A DNA stretch of 10,021 nucleotides, taken from positions 1-10,021 of the forward strand of contig NZ_CAKTYH010000073.1 in the NCBI RefSeq assembly GCF_934632265.1. Reading direction: 5' to 3'. A program made the translations under genes and the position numbers. Source of the stretch: an uncultured Senegalimassilia sp. (GTDB lineage Bacteria; Actinomycetota; Coriobacteriia; Coriobacteriales; Eggerthellaceae). The notes below the pieces were generated by a model. It did not search any database and was not told the origin of the DNA. It saw only the letters and a program-made list of their open reading frames with translations. Below, in pieces: positions 1 through 5,964 of the stretch. Within the stretch, counting starts at the first letter, position 1. Each line of letters starts with the position of its first letter.

Positions 1-737
1 GCGGCGTGGGAGCGGAAGGCTTCGACGCCGGCATTGCCGCGGGAGATGTGGTGTACGCGGTGGATTACCTGACCGAGCAGACGCGCGCGTTGCTCGAGGG
101 CCGCAAGCCCGCCATCAGCGCCGAGGGCAAGGACGTGGTGGTCATCGGCGGCGGCGACACCGGCAACGACTGCATGGGCACCGCGGTGCGCCAAGGCGCG
201 CGCACGGTTCGCCAGCTGGAATACGGGCCGCGTGCGCCGAAGGAACGCGCTGCGTCGAACCTGTGGCCCGAATGGCCCAACGTCGCCAAGACCGACTACG
301 GCCAGGAGGAAGCTATCGCGCTGCAGGGCGATGACCTGCGCGAATGGTGTGCCGACACGCAGAAGGTGTTGCTCGATGGTGCTGGGCATGTACACGGGCT
401 GCAGGTGCGCTCGTTCGATTGGTCGGCCGGCAAGCCCGAGCCCGTGGCGGGATCGGAGCGCGAGGTCGATGCGCAGCTGGTGCTGGTGGCCTGCGGTTTC
501 GCGGGTCCGGAGAGCGGCGTGTTCGACGCGTTCGGCGTGTCGTTGGCAACGCAGGGCCGCCCGCTTCCGGTGATGGCGGCGGGAGATTCGCATCGCGCTC
601 TGCGCGCTGCTACGGGCAAGGACGATGCGGCCGTGTACGTTGCCGGCGATGCCCGCACGGGCAGCAGCCTGGTGGTCAACGCCATGGCCGACGCCCTCAA
701 GTGCGCCGCCGAAGTTGCAAGCGACCTGGGGTTGTAG
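1..737 (+). CDS. gltD: Glutamate synthase small subunit (GltD-like), C-terminal part, truncated by window edge
   Basis: The reading frame is open from the first complete codon (3-5) to TAG at 735-737, so the gene starts outside the window. About 244 residues are visible. The protein should be the FAD/NADPH-binding beta subunit that passes electrons from NADPH to the glutamine-dependent large subunit in ammonium assimilation. Visible signs are the Rossmann nucleotide-binding motif VVVIGGGDTGNDC near visible residue 45, the NLWPEWP and KTDYGQEEA segments typical of GltD, and the C-terminal FAD-contacting VYVAGDARTGSSLVV block, where GD binds the flavin ribityl/pyrophosphate. The N-terminal iron-sulfur region is outside the window. 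A GltD-like NADPH oxidoreductase subunit of another enzyme is possible because the large subunit is not visible. A long hairpin follows the stop. Confidence 0.85.
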   Translation, partial: GVGAEGFDAGIAAGDVVYAVDYLTEQTRALLEGRKPAISAEGKDVVVIGGGDTGNDCMGTAVRQGARTVRQLEYGPRAPKERAASNLWPEWPNVAKTDYGQEEAIALQGDDLREWCADTQKVLLDGAGHVHGLQVRSFDWSAGKPEPVAGSEREVDAQLVLVACGFAGPESGVFDAFGVSLATQGRPLPVMAAGDSHRALRAATGKDDAAVYVAGDARTGSSLVVNAMADALKCAAEVASDLGL

Positions 738-849
738 GGGCTGCCTGCGGTTTCCTCGTCTAGCGCGATGGATCGATTTCGTTTTGCATGGGTTTTCGGC
801 GGCAACGAGCGCGTCGAGCCGATTCGCTTTCGAGCCAACCTCGTTTTGA

Positions 850-884
850 AAGGCCCTTCGTTCTCGCTGAGGACGAGGGGCCTT
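850..884 (+). terminator. Long hairpin after gltD, probable terminator
   Basis: The stem pairs 850-865 with 869-884 (16 bp, including two G-T wobbles) around a three-base GCT loop, 113 nt after the gltD stop. The tail after it (CTTCTCCGC) is only weakly T-rich, so termination may be inefficient or assisted. The rest of 738-1002 holds only this hairpin and a weak promoter candidate. Confidence 0.55.
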
Positions 885-936
885 CTCCGCTCAATGCCTA
901 AGCTGTGGCAAAGTTAGCCGAATATCGGATGCATTA

Positions 937-965
937 TTGCGCTTCTCTGATTCGTGCAATAGCAT
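937..965 (+). promoter_or_regulatory. Candidate promoter for the phosphatase gene
   Basis: TTGCGC (937-942) and TAGCAT (960-965) are separated by 17 bp in the AT-richest part of the gap between the gltD hairpin and the phosphatase start at 1003. The -35 matches the sigma-70-type consensus at 3 of 6 positions and the -10 at 4 of 6, so this is only the best candidate seen. An overlapping CATATT could serve as the -10 instead. Confidence 0.25.
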
Positions 966-1002
966 ATTCAGCTACTGCTAATCACAATCGAATCGGAGTC
1001 GC

Positions 1003-1554
1003 ATGTCACGTCGTCAAGCCACCTCACGCATCCTCTTCATCTGCCACGGCAACATCTGCAGGTCGACCATGGCCCAGTTCGTGATGCAGGACCTGGTGAA
1101 CAAGGCAGGGTTGGCCGATGTCCTGTTCGTCGATTCCGCCGCCACCACCAATGACGAGATCGGGCATCCGCCGCATCATGGCACGGTCGACAAGCTCAAG
1201 CAGGTGGGCGTGCCGGTGCTGCCGCATCGCGCTCGCAAGGTCCGTGCCGACGAGTACGACGAGTGGGACCTGTTCGTGTACATGGATGACGAGAACGAGC
1301 GCCACCTGAGCCGCATCTTCGGAAGCGATCCGGAGACGAAGTGCGTGCGCCTGCTCGCCTTTGCTGCGGGTGCGGGACTGGTGGGCGAGGACGGGAAGAT
1401 CTTGCCCGACGCGCAGGACGCCCGCGCGATCGCGCAAGCCGGCGCGAATGCCGCCGACGTGGCTGACCCCTGGTTCACCGGCAACTTCGACGATACCTAT
1501 CGCGATGTGCTGGCAGGCTGCAAAGGCCTCCTGACCTGGTGCCAAGCGCAATAA
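1003..1554 (+). CDS. Low-molecular-weight protein-tyrosine phosphatase
   Basis: This 183-residue protein should hydrolyse phosphotyrosine in the cytoplasm by a cysteinyl-phosphate intermediate. The active-site P-loop CX5R is plain near the N-terminus: CHGNICRS, with nucleophile C14 and R20, in the family context RILFICHGNICRS. The general-acid Asp is likely D155 in DPWFTGNF, corresponding to the DPY/DPW motif, followed by the usual C-terminal helix (DDTYRDVLAGCKGLL). Family members are usually about 150-160 residues; the excess lies mainly at about residues 123-152, a charged Ala/Asp-rich insertion just before the catalytic Asp. The start is ATG 1003, preceded by TCGGAG with a 4-nt gap. The gene appears monocistronic: a hairpin lies upstream and a shared terminator lies between it and the convergent flavoprotein gene. 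No cognate tyrosine kinase is visible. Arsenate reductase of the same fold is less likely, because the redox cysteines of that group are not evident. Confidence 0.88.
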   Translation: MSRRQATSRILFICHGNICRSTMAQFVMQDLVNKAGLADVLFVDSAATTNDEIGHPPHHGTVDKLKQVGVPVLPHRARKVRADEYDEWDLFVYMDDENERHLSRIFGSDPETKCVRLLAFAAGAGLVGEDGKILPDAQDARAIAQAGANAADVADPWFTGNFDDTYRDVLAGCKGLLTWCQAQ

Positions 1555-1569
1555 CATACGCTCGTTAAA

Positions 1570-1610
1570 CGGGGCCGCCGGCAAATATGCCAGCGGCCCC
1601 GCTTTCGTTC
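1570..1610. terminator. Bidirectional intrinsic terminator between convergent genes
   Basis: The stem CGGGGCCGC-C-GGCA / TGCC-A-GCGGCCCCG (1570-1583 with 1588-1601) has one C-A mismatch and an AATA loop. CTTTCGTTCC follows on the + strand, and the opposite side reads GTTTAACG. It lies in the 71-bp gap between the phosphatase stop (1554) and the flavoprotein stop (1626), so it can serve both genes. Confidence 0.78.
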
Positions 1611-1625
1611 CTGTGAAATCGCTCG

Positions 1626-2240
1626 CTATGCTCGCTGTTTGCCGGTGAAGCGGTCGATGTCGATGCAGTAGATGTTCGCGCGGGCGAGCGCCTGGTCGGT
1701 GAAGTCGGTCGAGGCTTCGGGCGCCAGGTGCTGCATGATGCGCGTGAGGCCGTAGCGCTTCGCTTCGATCCCCTGGATGCGATGGATGGTGCCCGTGCCC
1801 ATGATGGAACGGTATGCGTACGAATACGCGCAGGCGTATGTGCCCGCGATCACGCCTTCCTGTACGTCCATCTCGATCGCCACGCGCGGTTCCCGGTTGA
1901 AGGCGTCCACCTTGCGGCCGACTCCGGCCGAATGAACCCACAACGCCAGGCACGGCGCGTCGGCGTCGATCTCCTCGGGGTCGGCCCAGTCGTAGCCGAA
2001 GCTCATGGGCACGATGAACGGGCCTTCCTCGTCAACGCAGGCGATGCGCACCGTCTGGCAAGCCTCGACCACTGCATGCAGCTGCGTGGTGCTGCGAAGC
2101 TGGCGGCCCGCTTGCCGCATGGGGCGATACGAAACGGGCATGGCGGCTTGCGCTGCGGCAGCGGCTTGCTGCATGTGCGCGGCCTGCGGCTGCGCCGCCG
2201 CGCCCTCGGGGTAGATGGCGGGGATATTCTGCAAATCCAT
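1626..2240 (-). CDS. Pyridoxamine 5'-phosphate oxidase-like flavin-binding protein (NimA-type)
   Basis: A 204-residue cytoplasmic protein of the split beta-barrel PNPOx-like fold, which binds FMN or a related flavin. The core spans roughly residues 50-200. Family-like segments are GPFIVPMSFGYDW (about 73-85), the LWVHSAGVGRKVDAFNREPRVAIEMD block (about 100-125), in which HSA-GRK-DA is the hallmark of the NimA-like subgroup, and YRSIMGTGTIHRI (about 143-155). Members of this group include 5-nitroimidazole reductases and uncharacterised flavin or heme proteins, and the substrate here cannot be told. Residues about 12-33 form an Ala/Gln-rich extension. The start ATG at 2240 has AGGAG five bases upstream; the internal Met34 (2141) has no ribosome binding site. 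It is transcribed divergently from the GntR operon, from overlapping promoters, which suggests shared control. Confidence 0.85.
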   Translation of the reverse strand: MDLQNIPAIYPEGAAAQPQAAHMQQAAAAAQAAMPVSYRPMRQAGRQLRSTTQLHAVVEACQTVRIACVDEEGPFIVPMSFGYDWADPEEIDADAPCLALWVHSAGVGRKVDAFNREPRVAIEMDVQEGVIAGTYACAYSYAYRSIMGTGTIHRIQGIEAKRYGLTRIMQHLAPEASTDFTDQALARANIYCIDIDRFTGKQRA

Positions 2241-2335
2241 GAATGCTCCTGGGTCCGTGCGTTTTCGTTGCCCTTATGGTACGGCGTGCCGCTGTGTTCG
2301 GTTGCCGTAATCCGCTGCTGCGCCAACATCACACG

Positions 2336-2384
2336 AGTTACCTCGCTTCTGTTCTACTTGGTATAGAACAGAAGCGAGGTAACT
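2336..2384. repeat. Perfect 21-bp inverted repeat containing operator copy 1
   Basis: Arms 2336-2356 and 2364-2384 are exact reverse complements around a 7-nt spacer (CTTGGTA). The inner part is CTGTTCTA-N7-TAGAACAG (2349-2371), the same pattern and spacer length as the second site at 2383-2405. The element sits between the divergent flavoprotein and GntR genes and is best read as a regulator binding site. On the - strand it lies just inside the predicted flavoprotein transcript and would fold into a 5'-terminal hairpin. Confidence 0.85.
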
Positions 2385-2392
2385 GTTATAAT
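2364..2392 (+). promoter_or_regulatory. Promoter for the GntR/membrane-protein operon
   Basis: A perfect TATAAT -10 lies at 2387-2392. At 17 bp spacing the -35 is the weak TAGAAC (2364-2369), which is inside operator copy 1. Start of transcription is expected near 2399, which gives a leader of about 235 nt before the GTG start at 2634. The weak -35 and the operator overlap suggest that the promoter is tightly regulated. Confidence 0.55.
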
Positions 2393-2405
2393 GCAGCTAT
2401 AACAG
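2383..2405. promoter_or_regulatory. Operator copy 2 overlapping both -10 elements
   Basis: CTGTTATA-N7-TATAACAG is an exact 8-bp dyad with a 7-nt spacer. It repeats the half-site of the neighbouring dyad with one base changed per half. The two centres (2360 and 2394) are 34 bp apart, about three helical turns, so two dimers could sit on nearly the same face. The site covers the -10 hexamers of both divergent promoters, so a bound dimer should block both. The natural ligand is the adjacent YtrA-type GntR protein. This assignment is inference. Confidence 0.7.
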
Positions 2406-2413
2406 AGTTCCAA
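2385..2413 (-). promoter_or_regulatory. Divergent promoter for the flavoprotein gene
   Basis: Read on the - strand, TTGGAA (2413-2408) and TATAAC (2390-2385) are separated by exactly 17 bp, with 4 of 6 and 5 of 6 consensus matches. Transcription would start near 2378 and run about 138 nt to the ATG at 2240. Its -10 overlaps the TATAAT of the opposite promoter, so the two should compete. Confidence 0.55.
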
Positions 2414-2633
2414 GGGACCTAACGGCGAATAGCAAGAAAAGCGCAAGGGAAAACTTGGGAAGGGGTGGGCCAGGGTCTGAGAACCGCAAAAGACAGAACA
2501 GAGGGCAGGAATAGCGCACGGGTAAAGGTCGTGGAGAAGGCCAGCTGAAAAGCGAAAGGCAAAAGCCGGGCAGAAGATGAAGGGACGGCCAACGGCGGTG
2601 GCCTGCGGCAAAGGCTAGTGAAGGGAGCAACTC
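2412..2633 (+). other. T-poor, purine-rich leader region of the GntR operon
   Basis: This stretch has no convincing gene. By direct count about 18 of 222 bases are T (8%) and about 73% are purines on the + strand, unlike the flanking DNA. It contains several short hairpin-capable segments such as GGCAAAAGCC and CAAGGGAAAACTTG. It would form most of the 5' untranslated region from the predicted promoter. A poor 13-codon ORF (2577-2618) is not backed by a good ribosome binding site. Confidence 0.5.
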
Positions 2634-3023
2634 GTGTTCGTGCGAATAGATCAAACGCTCGATGTGCCGTTGTATCAGCAGCTTCGTAACGAAATCGTTC
2701 GCGGTATAGCGCAAGAGGAGCTTTCGCCAGGCGATGCACTGCCGAGCGTGCGCAACCTGGCCTCCGACCTGGGCATCAACCTGCACACCGTCAACAAGGC
2801 GTACGCGTTGCTGCGCGATGAGGGCTATGTGGAAATGAAGGGCCGCAAAGGCGCGTTCGTGGCGCAGCCGGCAGCGGCCGCGGGCACGGCGGCGGCAAAG
2901 GAGCGGCTGTCCCGGGATATCCATCAACTCGCGTTGGCCTTCAAGGCTTCCGGGGGCACGCGCGAAGTGTTCGAACAGCAGGTAAAAGCCCAGTTAGATG
3001 AAGTGTTCTGCGAAAAGGAATAG
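2634..3023 (+). CDS. GntR-family transcriptional regulator, YtrA subfamily
   Basis: This 129-residue DNA-binding protein has a complete winged helix-turn-helix at about residues 10-75: DVPLYQQLRNEIVRGI, the GDALPSVRNLASDLGINLHTVNKAYALL recognition region in two parts, then the wing EGYVEMKGRKGAFVA. Only a short helical tail of about 50 residues follows, which fits the YtrA subfamily (about 110-130 residues) and not the FadR, HutC or MocR groups with large effector domains. YtrA-type regulators usually repress their own operon, which encodes membrane or transporter proteins. The start is GTG 2634, with AAGGGAG six bases upstream. The stop is followed 12 nt later by the membrane-protein ATG, so the two are co-transcribed. 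Two dyads upstream are its likely operators. Confidence 0.92.
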   Translation: MFVRIDQTLDVPLYQQLRNEIVRGIAQEELSPGDALPSVRNLASDLGINLHTVNKAYALLRDEGYVEMKGRKGAFVAQPAAAAGTAAAKERLSRDIHQLALAFKASGGTREVFEQQVKAQLDEVFCEKE

Positions 3024-3035
3024 GGAGGTCATGAT

Positions 3036-4160
3036 ATGGAATCCGCCGATATGCAGCTTGTTATGTTCGCATTGATCGCCACCATCCCGCTTGTCGGGGC
3101 GATGATGGCGATAACACCGCTTTTGCAGCCAAGCGGGCAAGCTTTCTCCGTTTCGGTGCCCGAGGCCGCGCAAGACGATCCGAGCATTCGCTCCCTGAAA
3201 CATCGCTTCGTCGCGACCGTCGCGGCGTTTACGGCGATCCTTACCTTGGCGGCAATCGTCTTTTGCCTGATGGGGAACATGAAGGCGGTGATGGTGCTCG
3301 TCGTTGCCGGTTCGCTTGCCCCGCTTGCGCTGGGTTACGGGCTTATCGTTCGCTATCGCCGCCGCGTTCAGGCGCTTAAACGCGAACGCGGCTGGCAGGC
3401 TAGCGCTCAGCAGCGCGTCGCGGTGATTGGGGAGGGCGCCGAGGATGCGCCGAAGGCGATCTCGCTAGCATGGAATTGGCTGTACGCGCCGGTGATTCTG
3501 CTGACCATCGTCGTTGCCATCGCGGGCTATCCGGTCATGCCCGCCCAGATTCCCATGCATGTCGACCTGTCGGGTGCCGTTACCGATGTCGCGTCGAAAA
3601 GCCCGGCGGTCGCCGCGTTTCCCATTGCGCTCGAGTTGTTTTTGGTCGGCTGCTTCGTGTTCTCCCATTGGACGGTGCTGCGCTCGAAAAAGGGAACCGA
3701 ACCGGGTAATCCGGCGAGCTCTGCTTGGGCGTACGGGATGTTCGCTCATGCGCAAACAGTGTTTCTGCTGGTAGGCGGGCTGGCGATCACGGCGGTTTGC
3801 GGGCTTCTCATCGAGCTTTCCATGATCGGCGCGCTGCCGATAACGGGGGCGGTGGCCGCCATCATTGTGGTTGCGATGCTGATAGCGGCGGGCAGCGTCA
3901 TCCTCAATGTGGTGTACGGCCAGTCCGGTTCGCGGGTGTTCCGCATGCAGCGGTCTGCCACGCTTTTGGCCGACGATGATGCATACTGGAAGCTGGGCCT
4001 GTTCTATTACAACCCCGGCGATGCCAGCCTGTTTTTGCCGCAGCGTTCCGGCTTCGGCTGGACGGTGAACTGGGCGCGTCCGGCTGTATGGGCTGTGATG
4101 GCGGGCTTTGTCGTTGCGACCGCTCTGTTCGTGGTGCTGTGCGTGGCGATGGTCGATTGA
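3036..4160 (+). CDS. DUF1648/DUF5808-type integral membrane protein
   Basis: This 374-residue protein has about eight hydrophobic helices (near residues 8-30, 58-80, 84-105, 147-167, 189-211, 238-261, 264-292 and 348-371). The region from about 150 contains PAQIPMHVDLSGAV, the conserved P-x-IP-x-H pattern of DUF1648, a domain also found in SdpI-type bacteriocin immunity and signalling proteins. The segment DDDAYWKLGLFYYNPGDA through GFGWTVNWARP (about 313-349) matches the DUF5808 pattern. No catalytic motif is evident. Pairing with a YtrA-type regulator is a recurrent arrangement in Gram-positive bacteria. A role in sensing or resisting membrane-active compounds is plausible but not shown. 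The start is ATG 3036 with GGGAGG seven bases upstream. The ATG at 3031 is in another frame. Confidence 0.82.
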   Translation: MESADMQLVMFALIATIPLVGAMMAITPLLQPSGQAFSVSVPEAAQDDPSIRSLKHRFVATVAAFTAILTLAAIVFCLMGNMKAVMVLVVAGSLAPLALGYGLIVRYRRRVQALKRERGWQASAQQRVAVIGEGAEDAPKAISLAWNWLYAPVILLTIVVAIAGYPVMPAQIPMHVDLSGAVTDVASKSPAVAAFPIALELFLVGCFVFSHWTVLRSKKGTEPGNPASSAWAYGMFAHAQTVFLLVGGLAITAVCGLLIELSMIGALPITGAVAAIIVVAMLIAAGSVILNVVYGQSGSRVFRMQRSATLLADDDAYWKLGLFYYNPGDASLFLPQRSGFGWTVNWARPAVWAVMAGFVVATALFVVLCVAMVD

Positions 4161-4179
4161 TCGCGATGCCGCGGATAGG

Positions 4180-4200
4180 AGCCCCTTCGGGGCTGGTTTC
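4180..4200 (+). terminator. Short hairpin after the membrane-protein gene
   Basis: AGCCCC (4180-4185) pairs with GGGGCT (4189-4194) around TTC, followed by GGTTTC. It lies 20 nt after the membrane-protein stop and about 56 nt before the dehydrogenase. It is short and lacks a real T-run, so it may only weaken read-through into the next gene. Confidence 0.35.
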
Positions 4201-4250
4201 CCGTCGGCCGGTGTCGAGAGGCGAAGGATAAGGCGAAGGAGATGGCGAAC

Positions 4251-5252
4251 ATGGTGCTGCCTGAGAACGTAGAGGGCTCCCAAAACGGGGCAGGCGTCGG
4301 CGGTGCGGTCCAGGCGGGAGGTGCGGCGCCGGTGGCGAACATCCTGCAATCCGGTCGCGGTGCTGCCGTATCGCAGGCGGCGTCATCGGCTGGTTCGTCC
4401 GCTGGGCTGCGCGGCCTCCATGCGCATCCTGAGCCGCTTGACGGTTGCGCGGATGCGCCCTCTTCGCAGCAGCCGCCTGCGCTTTGCGCGCTGGTCACGG
4501 GCGCGACGGGCGGCATCGGTCGCGAGCTGTGCGCGCAGCTGGCCCGCGAATGCGGCACGTTGGCCCTGGTGGGGCGCGATCGGGGCAAGCTCGAGGAGCT
4601 GGCGAAGGACCTGGTCGAGCGCTTCGACGTCGACACGCACGTTTTCGTTGCCGACTTCGCGCAGCCGGGCGCCGTCGATGCGTTGGCGTCGCAGGTGCAG
4701 GCGGCGAACCTGCAGGTGGAGACGCTCGTGAACAACGCCGGCTTCGGCTACGACGCCCCCTTCGCGGAAAGCAGCTTGGAGCGCCAGCGCGCGCTCGTGC
4801 AAACCAACGACATGGCGCTCATGGAGCTTTGCCACGCGTTCGCGCCCGGCATGGCGGCGCGCGGGCACGGCGGCATCCTCAACGTGGCCAGCGTTGCCGG
4901 GTTCGTTCCCGGGCCGTACATGTCCACGTACTACGCCTCGAAGGCGTTCGTGCAATCATTCTCAAGCGCGCTGCATATGGAGCTGCGCCCGCACGGCGTG
5001 CACGTGACCGCGCTGTGCCCCGGGCCTGTTCGCACGCCGTTTTGGGACAACGCCGACGCGGGCGGCACGGCGCTGGCGCGCATGACCATCAGCGCACCGC
5101 GCGTGGCCCGCGCAGCCATCCGTGCGCTGGGCTGCAATCGTTTGCTGTGCTGCCCAGGCGTGCTGGCGAAGTTCATCGTGTTCGGCAGCCGCTTCGTTCC
5201 GCGCGCCTGGGCAGCCGTCGCGGCGTCCGCCCTGCAAAAACCGAAAAGGTAG
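4251..5252 (+). CDS. Classical short-chain dehydrogenase/reductase (SDR)
   Basis: A 333-residue NAD(P)-dependent oxidoreductase. Numbered from this start, the cofactor motif TGATGGIG lies at 83-90, with GRDR after beta-2 hinting at NADP preference. NNAG lies at about 161-164, catalytic Ser in NVAS (S214), and the YxxxK pair in YYASK (Y227, K231), followed by PGPVRTPF. The SDR fold occupies about 78-280, resembling the DltE-like COG0300 group; the substrate is unknown. The first 75 or so residues are an Ala/Gly/Ser-rich low-complexity extension unusual for a classical SDR. Start choice: AAGGAG (4236-4241) directly abuts an ATG at 4242 with no spacing, whereas ATG 4251 is nine bases away, so 4251 is preferred. 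Starting at 4242 would add only three residues. It follows the membrane-protein gene after about 90 nt and may be its own unit. Confidence 0.88.
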   Translation: MVLPENVEGSQNGAGVGGAVQAGGAAPVANILQSGRGAAVSQAASSAGSSAGLRGLHAHPEPLDGCADAPSSQQPPALCALVTGATGGIGRELCAQLARECGTLALVGRDRGKLEELAKDLVERFDVDTHVFVADFAQPGAVDALASQVQAANLQVETLVNNAGFGYDAPFAESSLERQRALVQTNDMALMELCHAFAPGMAARGHGGILNVASVAGFVPGPYMSTYYASKAFVQSFSSALHMELRPHGVHVTALCPGPVRTPFWDNADAGGTALARMTISAPRVARAAIRALGCNRLLCCPGVLAKFIVFGSRFVPRAWAAVAASALQKPKR

Positions 5253-5285
5253 CGTTTCGGCACCGTCGTGGTTGCGGGCGCTGCG

Positions 5286-5651
5286 TTAACAGTCGCGTAG
5301 ATTCTTTGCGAGCTGCTTATCAAAGGTGCGGACGGGTTCCTGCTGTAAGACGTTGCGCGCCACTAGCGTGCAATCCACGAAATCGAGCGAGCTCATCGCG
5401 TACATTCGTAAGGCGGCGCGCATGATCTCCTCGTCGTAGACAAACACGTCATCAAGCAGGTTTTCAACAGCGGTATCGATCTCTGCCCGCGAGAGCTTGT
5501 ATACGCCTTGCAACACATACACCACTTCGGCAACAGCTTCCATGTACATGCAAGCGCCTTCGATGATCCATTGCTTGGCTTGCTTCGCCTGCACTTCGTT
5601 GTCCCAAAGCAAGTAGCGCAAGGCGACATTTGCGTCGATGGTGCTAGCCAT
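5286..5651 (-). CDS. PIN-domain toxin of a type II toxin-antitoxin system
   Basis: This 121-residue protein covers one PIN domain, a magnesium-dependent endoribonuclease fold used by VapC-like toxins. The acidic site is intact: D6 in TIDANVALRYLL, E42 in AEVVYVL, D93 in SSLDFVDCTLVAR (D90 close by) and D111 in RTFDKQLAKNL. The length is typical for single-domain toxins. The start ATG at 5651 has GGAG seven bases upstream and lies inside the last codons of the upstream antitoxin gene, with an 8-bp overlap, implying translational coupling. The frame stays open far upstream (to 6167), but that part is not coding-like. GC content is visibly lower than in flanking genes, suggesting acquisition. 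It converges on the dehydrogenase gene with only 33 bp between stops and no clear terminator. Confidence 0.88.
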   Translation of the reverse strand: MASTIDANVALRYLLWDNEVQAKQAKQWIIEGACMYMEAVAEVVYVLQGVYKLSRAEIDTAVENLLDDVFVYDEEIMRAALRMYAMSSLDFVDCTLVARNVLQQEPVRTFDKQLAKNLRDC

Positions 5652-5952
5652 GGTGCTTCTCCGTAGCGGCGGCAGCCCATGCGTTTGCTTCTTGTGCACG
5701 CTTTTCGGGGTCAGCATATCGAGCAAGGTACCCTGCGCCATGCAACGTTGCCGCGCTTGGCTTCGGCTGAGCGGGTCGGGCGGAAGACTCGGCCATGTCG
5801 TCAAGCAGCGTGGCGCTATTAAGTTGAATGCTTTTCGCCAGAAAGCGCCTAACGGCTTCCGCCGGAGATGATCCGCGAGATTTGAACAGCACCTCTGCGC
5901 GCTGTTTCGTTTCTTCATCCATTCGCACTTGCAAGACGGCATCCATGGGCAT
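5644..5952 (-). CDS. RelB/DinJ-family antitoxin
   Basis: A 102-residue protein. Residues about 7-45 (LQVRMDEETKQRAEVLF, then SSPAEAVRRFLAKSI) form the ribbon-helix-helix DNA-binding domain typical of RelB/DinJ antitoxins. The Ala/Pro/Lys-rich C-terminal half (46-102) is the probable flexible toxin-wrapping tail. It should neutralise the PIN protein encoded next in the operon and repress the operon. The start ATG at 5952 is chosen because AAGGAG (5964-5959) sits six bases upstream; the frame also opens at a TTG at 5970, but that codon lies upstream of this ribosome binding site. RelB/DinJ proteins usually pair with RelE/YafQ ribonucleases, so the PIN partner is a hybrid arrangement. Composition is lower in GC than the neighbours. 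Confidence 0.83.
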   Translation of the reverse strand: MPMDAVLQVRMDEETKQRAEVLFKSRGSSPAEAVRRFLAKSIQLNSATLLDDMAESSARPAQPKPSAATLHGAGYLARYADPEKRAQEANAWAAAATEKHHG

Positions 5953-5964
5953 AGCAAGCTCCTT

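Noticed and set aside
2577..2618. A 13-codon upstream ORF in the GntR leader
   Set aside because: Only a weak GCAGAAG precedes it, directly adjacent to the ATG. Nothing else distinguishes it from chance.
2412..2633. RNase P, SRP or other housekeeping RNA in the purine-rich leader
   Set aside because: Short matches such as ACAGAAC occur, but the conserved core order of those RNAs is not present.
2397..2927. Hydrophobic open frame on the - strand over the GntR gene and its leader
   Set aside because: Its Leu/Phe/Pro/Ser composition simply mirrors the purine-rich + strand, and half of it overlaps the certain GntR gene.
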